DNA of 64,000 nt. Origin: Neoconidiobolus thromboides FSU 785 (lineage: Eukaryota > Entomophthoromycota > Entomophthoromycetes > Entomophthorales > Neoconidiobolaceae). The notes under the pieces are model-generated. The model ran no database searches. It had not been told where the DNA came from and worked only from the letters and a program-made list of their open reading frames with translations. Of this stretch, positions 58,919 to 64,000 are shown in pieces; position 1 is the stretch's first letter, and the number at the start of each line of letters is the position of its first letter. Location: NCBI GenBank assembly GCA_025603075.1, contig MU626289.1, positions 84,086 to 148,085 on the forward strand. The letters run 5' to 3'. The translations under genes and the position numbers were made by a program.

Positions 58919-60055
58919 ATGATATCAAAATTTCTATCCCATCAACTATCGAGGGTTAGATTATCACCCCATTTAAGGCTACAGGATGCAACAAATATTA
59001 ATAAGTTAAATCAAATCAAATATTTCTCAAATGCAACTAAAAGGATTGGGCCACAACAAACTTCAGTTTACAAACAAATATCTGCCAGAATGCCAATTTT
59101 TGCATGTAACATAGGAGGAATAAGAACAAAAAAAGACAGAGTAGAATCTCCCTTAGTTCGCACTGATGGTCAATTCAAAACATTTAAGCCCATTACACCG
59201 GGACTGCGTTTTCGTCGTATGCCTTTACGTGATCATCTTCATAAAGGTAAACCAATACGTAAATTAACAATAGCAAAAAGAAAGACAGGTGGGCGTAATA
59301 ATTCAGGAAGAATTACTACTAGACACCGTGGTGGTGGTCATCGTCAACGTATTCGTATAATAGATTTCCATCGTAAAGCTCCTGGACAATGTGAAGTTAT
59401 GCGTTTAGAATATGATCCAGGACGTTCAGCACATATAGCCTTAATAAAGAATCTTGATAATGAAGAATTATCTTATATCCTTGCTCCACAAGGACTTGAG
59501 CCAGGGATGATTGTCGAATCTTTTGTTACTCCAAAAGAAAAGACTGAACAGGAAAAAGCTGAGGAAGAAGCATATGGCGATATTACTCTCACGGTACCAA
59601 TAAATATAGGTAATTGTATGCCACTTCATATGGCACCAGTAGGTACAATCATGCATTGTATTGGGCTTAAAAAGGGTGGAAAGGCTCAAATGATCCGTTC
59701 AGCTGGAACTTGGGCCCAACTCGTAGCTACAGGAAAAACAGGCTACGCACAGATTAAGCTTTCTTCAGGTGAAGTAAGAAAGGTACCAGTTGATGCAATT
59801 GGTACTGTTGGTAAAGTATCTAACCCTAACCATCAACATCGTGTTTTAGGTAAAGCAGGTGCTCGTCGTCGTTTAGGCTGGCGTCCTTCAGTTCGTGGTA
59901 TGGCTATGAATCCAAGAGATCATCCACATGGTGGAGGCCGTGGTAAATCAAAGGGTAACAGACAGCCAACTTCACCTTGGGGTGTACTTGCTAAAGGTGG
60001 AAAAACCAGAACACGTCCTAACCCTATGGTTGTTAAGCCTCGTCCACGTCGTTGA
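58919..60055 (+). CDS. RML2: mitochondrial large-subunit ribosomal protein uL2m
   Basis: Single exon, 378 residues. The first 40-60 residues are basic and hydroxylated without acidic residues ('MISKFLSHQLSRVRLSPHLR'), a mitochondrial presequence. The L2 core follows: 'KRKTGGRNNSGRITTRHRGG' (20), 'RQRIRIIDFHRKAPGQ', 'VMRLEYDPGRSAHIALI', then 'NCMPLHMAPVGTIMHCIGLK' (20) and the signature 'VRGMAMNPRDHPHGGGRGKS' (20) near residue 330. The conserved His of the HPHGGG loop, important for peptidyl-transfer in L2, is present. An acidic insert ('KEKTEQEKAEEEAYGD') is typical of mitochondrial forms. Codon use is richer in GC3 than its neighbours. Confidence 0.97.
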   Translation: MISKFLSHQLSRVRLSPHLRLQDATNINKLNQIKYFSNATKRIGPQQTSVYKQISARMPIFACNIGGIRTKKDRVESPLVRTDGQFKTFKPITPGLRFRRMPLRDHLHKGKPIRKLTIAKRKTGGRNNSGRITTRHRGGGHRQRIRIIDFHRKAPGQCEVMRLEYDPGRSAHIALIKNLDNEELSYILAPQGLEPGMIVESFVTPKEKTEQEKAEEEAYGDITLTVPINIGNCMPLHMAPVGTIMHCIGLKKGGKAQMIRSAGTWAQLVATGKTGYAQIKLSSGEVRKVPVDAIGTVGKVSNPNHQHRVLGKAGARRRLGWRPSVRGMAMNPRDHPHGGGRGKSKGNRQPTSPWGVLAKGGKTRTRPNPMVVKPRPRR

Positions 60056-60387
60056 TGATTTGTTTTCTAATGCCTTGATTTTAATGATTGGCTTAAGATC
60101 TATTTTTTTGGGTATCTGAATAGTTTTTAAAGGATAAGTGTAATACCTGCTTAATATAAAAAATTAAAAATAGAACTAGATCATATATTATTTATAATAT
60201 TATTTAGCTTATTTTTGAAAACTAATAATCTTTTTATAAATTAAAAATAGATCTTTATTTACTTAATATGAACAATGCTATAGCTGTGATTTGATATAAC
60301 TACAAAATAAAATTTTAATAAAACAGTTCAAGTTTTACAAATTTTATTTTCATGAAGTAGTTAAATAGAAACATTAAAGTATTCATG
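60056..60387. other. convergent 3' region
   Basis: AT-rich gap between uL2m (+) and the SUZ protein (-); no feature seen. Confidence 0.6.
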
Positions 60388-60857
60388 CTATTTATCCTTT
60401 TGTGATTTAGGAATTATAGGTGACGTTTCAAAGATTCTCTTTCGCGCTTTCTCGTACTCAAGTTTCCTTTGCAATAAACCTTTTTCAATCTCCACTACAC
60501 TCGATCCTTTTTTAATTACTTCCTCCTTTTTACTCAAATTACTAGGTCTGGCTAATAAACGTATCTTACAATATTAATTAAATGCCGAATTTAATATTAA
60601 AGTTTACTTGGGGTTTATATTCTGTATAGTTTAAACTGGAGTTCTGTATTTGTAATCTTATCTAAATAAGTTTATTTTTAAATCAAACTTTATATAAAAC
60701 TACTTATAATCTTTCGATGATTTTTCTTTAGTTTCTGGTATAGTTAAGCCTACTGGATCAAACTATAGAAATAACTTAAAAGTATGACATGTTTAGTATT
60801 TTTACTTACATCTTCCTCGGCTGCTTTCTCCCAATCATCTAATATCTCTTTACTCAT
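60388..60857 (-). CDS. SUZ-domain protein, SZRD1-like
   Basis: Four exons (60857-60810, 60762-60704, 60656-60608, 60564-60388) give 110 residues. The N-terminus 'MSKEILDDWEKAAEEDF' matches the W-E-x-A-A start of SZRD1. The SUZ domain is split over exons 3-4: 'QIRLLARPSNLSKKEEV', then 'LQRKLEYEKARKRIFETSP', the classic (R/K)xxEYxxARxRIF motif. SUZ domains bind RNA and occur in proteins tied to mRNA control. It is divergently transcribed from the capping-enzyme gene with 157 bp between start codons, so the two share a promoter. Confidence 0.82.
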
Positions 60858-61014
60858 ATCTCGAATTTAAACTGTTCTATTATTTAAACTTGACTTCTAA
60901 AATAAAAAAACAAAAACCTGGTATAATTTTATATTTAGTCAATTTTTGCAATTAAAATTTAGTATTTAAAATTTACTGTGATAATATTATTTTAGCCTTG
61001 TTTTACTAGTCACA

Positions 61015-62347
61015 ATGGAATTTGGCTTATCACAGGATATTGTTCCAGAGATACCGGGCCAAACTCTAGGTAGAGACTTCGAAAAAGAGCTTAGAGGAGA
61101 GGTTGGTAGCTTATTTAATATTAAACCAGAAAGGTAAGATTTTTTCGAACATTTTTTATAAAAACTAACATCTATTAGATTTCCTGGTAAATAATATATA
61201 AAATATTTAACAACATTTAACATGAATAGGCGCTCAACCTGTTAGTTTTACCCTTGAACATTTACAAGAGTTAAAAGAAACTGATTATTTTGTATGTGAA
61301 AAATCAGATGGCGTAAGATGTCTTCTGTTTACAAGAATCAATCCCAAGACCAAGCGCCCTGAAACTTTCCTTGTAATCTTAATTAATTAAAATTCTATTA
61401 TAGCTAAAACTTCATTAAAGATAGACAGAAAGAATAAATATCGATATCTTCATGATATCCATATACCCTTGCCTAACTGTGAGAATAATGGTCCTTTCCA
61501 AGACAAAACAATTATAGATGGTGAACTCGTTTATGATATTGAAAAAGACGGAAAAAGAGTATTAAAATATTTAGCGTTTGATTTACTGTCTTTCCAAGGA
61601 AAAGTGTTAATACAAAGGGGTTTAGAAAAAAGGCAAGGATATTTAAGGACTAATGTCGTTAAGCCTTTTCTAAAAAGAGCCACTCAATTGAATGTCTTAG
61701 ACAAATTGACTATAATAATTGAGGCCAAAGTTATGGAATTATCATATGGAATGATTAAAATATTGAAAGAACAAGTACCAACTTTAAAACATAAATCGGA
61801 TGGGTTAATTTTTACATCAGTAAATGCCCCTTATACCTTAGGCACCTGCTCAACTATGTTAAAGTGGAAGCCCCCCAATGAAAATTCAGTGGATTTTAAA
61901 CTACATATTGAAGTTCAAAGCCCTTCTACTCCACCAAGGTTTCTTTTATCAATTTGGAAAGGAGGGTCCGAATATCAACAAGTGGATGAGATGGGGGTTT
62001 CAGATTCTGAACTTAAATTTTTCAAAACTCACTTTGGAAGTGATTTTAAAAAACGAATGGAAGGGAAAATTGTAGAAGTAATCTATGATCCAGATAATTG
62101 TCCACCTTGTAAATGGAAGTTTATGCGTTTTAGGGATGATAAAGAACATGCAAATCATTCAAGTGTCCTTGATAAAATATTGAAATCTATATCAGATAAC
62201 GTTGATGAAGAAAAAGTAAGTTGAGAAATAATTTTAAATTTACACAATAATAATGTGACTTGTTAGCTCAATGAAGAGCACTTCGATATTCGTGCTAGAT
62301 GGAAAGAAAGAGATGGAAAGAAAGAGAAAGAAACAACTACATGTTAA
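61015..62347 (+). CDS. CEG1: mRNA capping enzyme, guanylyltransferase
   Basis: Five exons (61015-61133, 61179-61186, 61230-61372, 61421-62215, 62267-62347) give 381 residues. Exon 2 is only 8 nt but is needed to make the conserved 'RFPGAQPVSF'. All nucleotidyltransferase motifs are present: I 'EKSDGVR' (Lys67, the GMP-attachment lysine), III 'IIDGELVYD', IIIa '[11 protein letters not shown]', IV '[11 protein letters not shown]', V '[15 protein letters not shown]' and, at the C-terminus, '[17 protein letters not shown]'. It caps nascent Pol II transcripts in the nucleus. No triphosphatase domain is fused, as in other fungi, where a separate Cet1-type enzyme is used. The last exon adds a Lys/Glu tail ending TTTC. 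Confidence 0.95.
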
Positions 62348-62959
62348 AACCAAACATGGTGCTACCAAGTAATTATTTGATGCCTTCTCCAGTTAAGAGA
62401 TTGTAATCCCATTAATATAATCTATTAGTTGAATAATATATATTAAAAAGTATCAAAGTAACTATTGTACTAATCGCTTTTTAAAGAAATGATATAAGAA
62501 TTATCTAGAAAATTTAGCATTAAAAATATTTTAATCAATAGGATAAAATCAATAAAACCTTCTAATGTTTGTTTTTATATTTTAATTCGAGCGTTTTACT
62601 ATTATTTATATAATAATAACAAAAGCGTAAATAAAGGTACCAACTTAATGGGGCTTGTAAGAAATTTAAATATTGATATTAATAATAAATTCTTTGTAGT
62701 CTGTTTAATAAAAAATAAAGTCTGTGTTTATGAAATTAATTTAGATGTATAATTATTAAGTTTATATTTTATTTGGACGAAAAATATTTAATATTAAAAA
62801 ATATATAAAAATATTTGAATTAATTTTTAAATTTGTAGATCTTTACAATATAATTAAATTTAAAAGTTTAGGTTAAAATTTTTAAAAACTTATTTCAATT
62901 GTCTTATTTTTTATGTTTTATATTGTTTTGCTTTATTTTTTATTAAAATAAAAACAAAA

Positions 62960-63059
62960 TGGGGATGTTTTTTTGATTTCATTACTTTTTCGATTTTTTA
63001 AGCGCTATTTGAGCGAAAAGATTGTTAGTAAAATTCTTAAACACAAAAATACATCCCCA
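62960..63059 (-). mobile_element. palindromic MITE-like element, copy 16
   Basis: TGGGGATGTTTTTTTGATT ... TTTAAGCGCTATTTGAGCG ... ATACATCCCCA; well preserved. Confidence 0.9.
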
Positions 63060-63234
63060 TATAGTTATACAAATACACTTATTTGACTTTATTTTTGTTG
63101 AAATAAAAATAAAATGCAGACTTTTATAACTAAACTTCAAAATGTATAAAATTAGTGCTTTGAGGGAAACAGGAAATGAAAATCAATAAGTACCATTATT
63201 GTCAACTAATATAGTTTCAGTATATGGGGTTGTC

Positions 63235-63310
63235 TGTATTAGTTTCATTATTTATCCAATTTTTGAAAAAAAAATTGTATTTTAAAAATTTCGCTTAAAA
63301 TTCTATAAAA
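63235..63310 (-). mobile_element. palindromic MITE-like element, copy 17 (truncated)
   Basis: TGGGGTTGTCTGTATTAG, then TTTCATTATTTATCC; decays before the other end. Confidence 0.5.
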
Positions 63311-63657
63311 TCATATCTTTTATTAAAACAAAAGTACCCAGACACAGTTCTAAATCATTCTATTATAGTTCATACTGTAAGTTAGTTGAATTTCTACTAG
63401 ATCTTAAATACATATTCTTATAAAGCTTAATTGAGAAATATTTATTATTAACTGCTTTATAACCAACATTGTAGATTTATTATCAAGTAAATAATCTATT
63501 TTAATGTTATAATTACATTATTAATATATTGCCAAGTTAATAAATAGCTGGATGGGAGGGAGTGATTAGCCCCAAAATTATAATTAACCATCCCTATATA
63601 GTACAAGTAATAATAGTTTTTACATATTATTACAGTTACTTGTTCTTTGACTATTCA

Positions 63658-63938
63658 TTAACCTAGCTATTAATAACTTAAGTAATCTTGACATTTAATA
63701 ATCTATTTCTATCATTCAACAAACTACTTACTTGCTTAGTAAATATCGAAAATTTTAAATTCTCTGTTATCTTCGTAAGGTAAGCTGGGATTGGTCTTTT
63801 AATTTTTCTGTTTTCTATAGACTCTATAACTCTAATTGGAACTATATCGCTTTTTTTTTGATGTATCGGATACTGGATAACAATGTAGTTTATTGTTATG
63901 CTTGATAAAGTGTAAATACTTCTTAATGCCCTGCATCT
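63658..63938 (-). CDS. possible last two exons of a gene entering from the right
   Basis: 63938-63732 is open for exactly 69 codons, bounded by an AATAATAG acceptor and a CAAGTAAGT donor, both in phase 0. It encodes Ile/Lys-rich sequence ('RSIYTLSSITINYIVIQYP', 'IPAYLTKITENLKFSIFTKQ'). After a 65-nt intron ending TTAATAG, the frame closes with Leu-Gly-stop (63666-63658). I do not recognise the family. The alternative reading is a short unrelated frame from an ATG at 63936 that stops after about 30 codons. A chance open frame cannot be excluded. Confidence 0.35.
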
Positions 63939-64000
63939 CTATTATTCTTTTTGTATTTTTGTTTCTTTTATACTTTTTAAAAATTATATCTGTTTTCCCA

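Larger units (their letters stand above)
62348..63657. other. intergenic with two repeat copies
   Basis: Palindromic elements at 62960 and 63235 (truncated). No gene seen. Confidence 0.5.

Noticed and set aside
6563-63310. CRISPR array from the regularly recurring short repeats
   Set aside because: Copies are kilobases apart, in both orientations, in a eukaryotic genome, with transposon-like ends.

Overview
The window is nuclear DNA of a fungus with a very AT-rich, intron-containing genome. Coding regions use short introns (about 43-130 nt, mostly GTAAGT/GTAAAT donors and TTTAG/AATAG acceptors). The gene set is fungal (Zn2Cys6 regulator, Pho85-type cyclins, Pns1-like and Zrt-like transporters, rubber-oxygenase-domain protein). 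It also holds proteins more often met in animals (DAP1, CCDC25, TOPORS-like RING, SZRD1-like SUZ protein), which suits an early-diverging lineage better than Dikarya. A Conidiobolus-like (Entomophthoromycotina) source is my guess, not something the sequence proves.

Layout. 1-6.2 kb: tail of an NT5DC-type 5'-nucleotidase (+), then three minus-strand genes: a DAP1 homologue, an unrecognised coiled-coil protein and UTP6. 6.2-21 kb is gene-poor, with two truncated Zn2Cys6-regulator relatives (9.4 and 15.3 kb), an orphan four-TM protein (12.3 kb) and many copies of a short palindromic repeat. 21-34.7 kb is gene-dense: a Pho85-type cyclin with a long ATG-poor leader, PRP6 in 14 exons, CCDC25, a TOPORS-like RING protein, a WW-FF protein, a small secreted Cys-rich protein, a class IV aminotransferase and methylenetetrahydrofolate reductase. 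34.7-56 kb is sparse: a second cyclin, a ZIP zinc transporter with repeated zinc-response-like motifs upstream, a Zn2Cys6 protein, an MpaB/DUF2236 protein and a choline-transporter-like protein. 56-64 kb: p47/Shp1, mitochondrial uL2m, an SZRD1-like protein, the mRNA capping guanylyltransferase (with an 8-nt microexon), and perhaps the end of another gene at the right edge.

Functional links: RNA-processing functions recur (UTP6 in the SSU processome, PRP6 in the U4/U6.U5 tri-snRNP, a WW-FF protein of Urn1/Dre4/TCERG1 type, the capping enzyme), but I see no operon-like logic. The most distinctive non-coding feature is a family of about 105-bp palindromic elements with TATGGGGATGT-like ends. I count 17 clear copies and one doubtful one, all intergenic. 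Five have exact 4-bp flanking duplications, and one is inserted inside another, so it behaves like a MITE. I saw no CRISPR array, rRNA or convincing tRNA.
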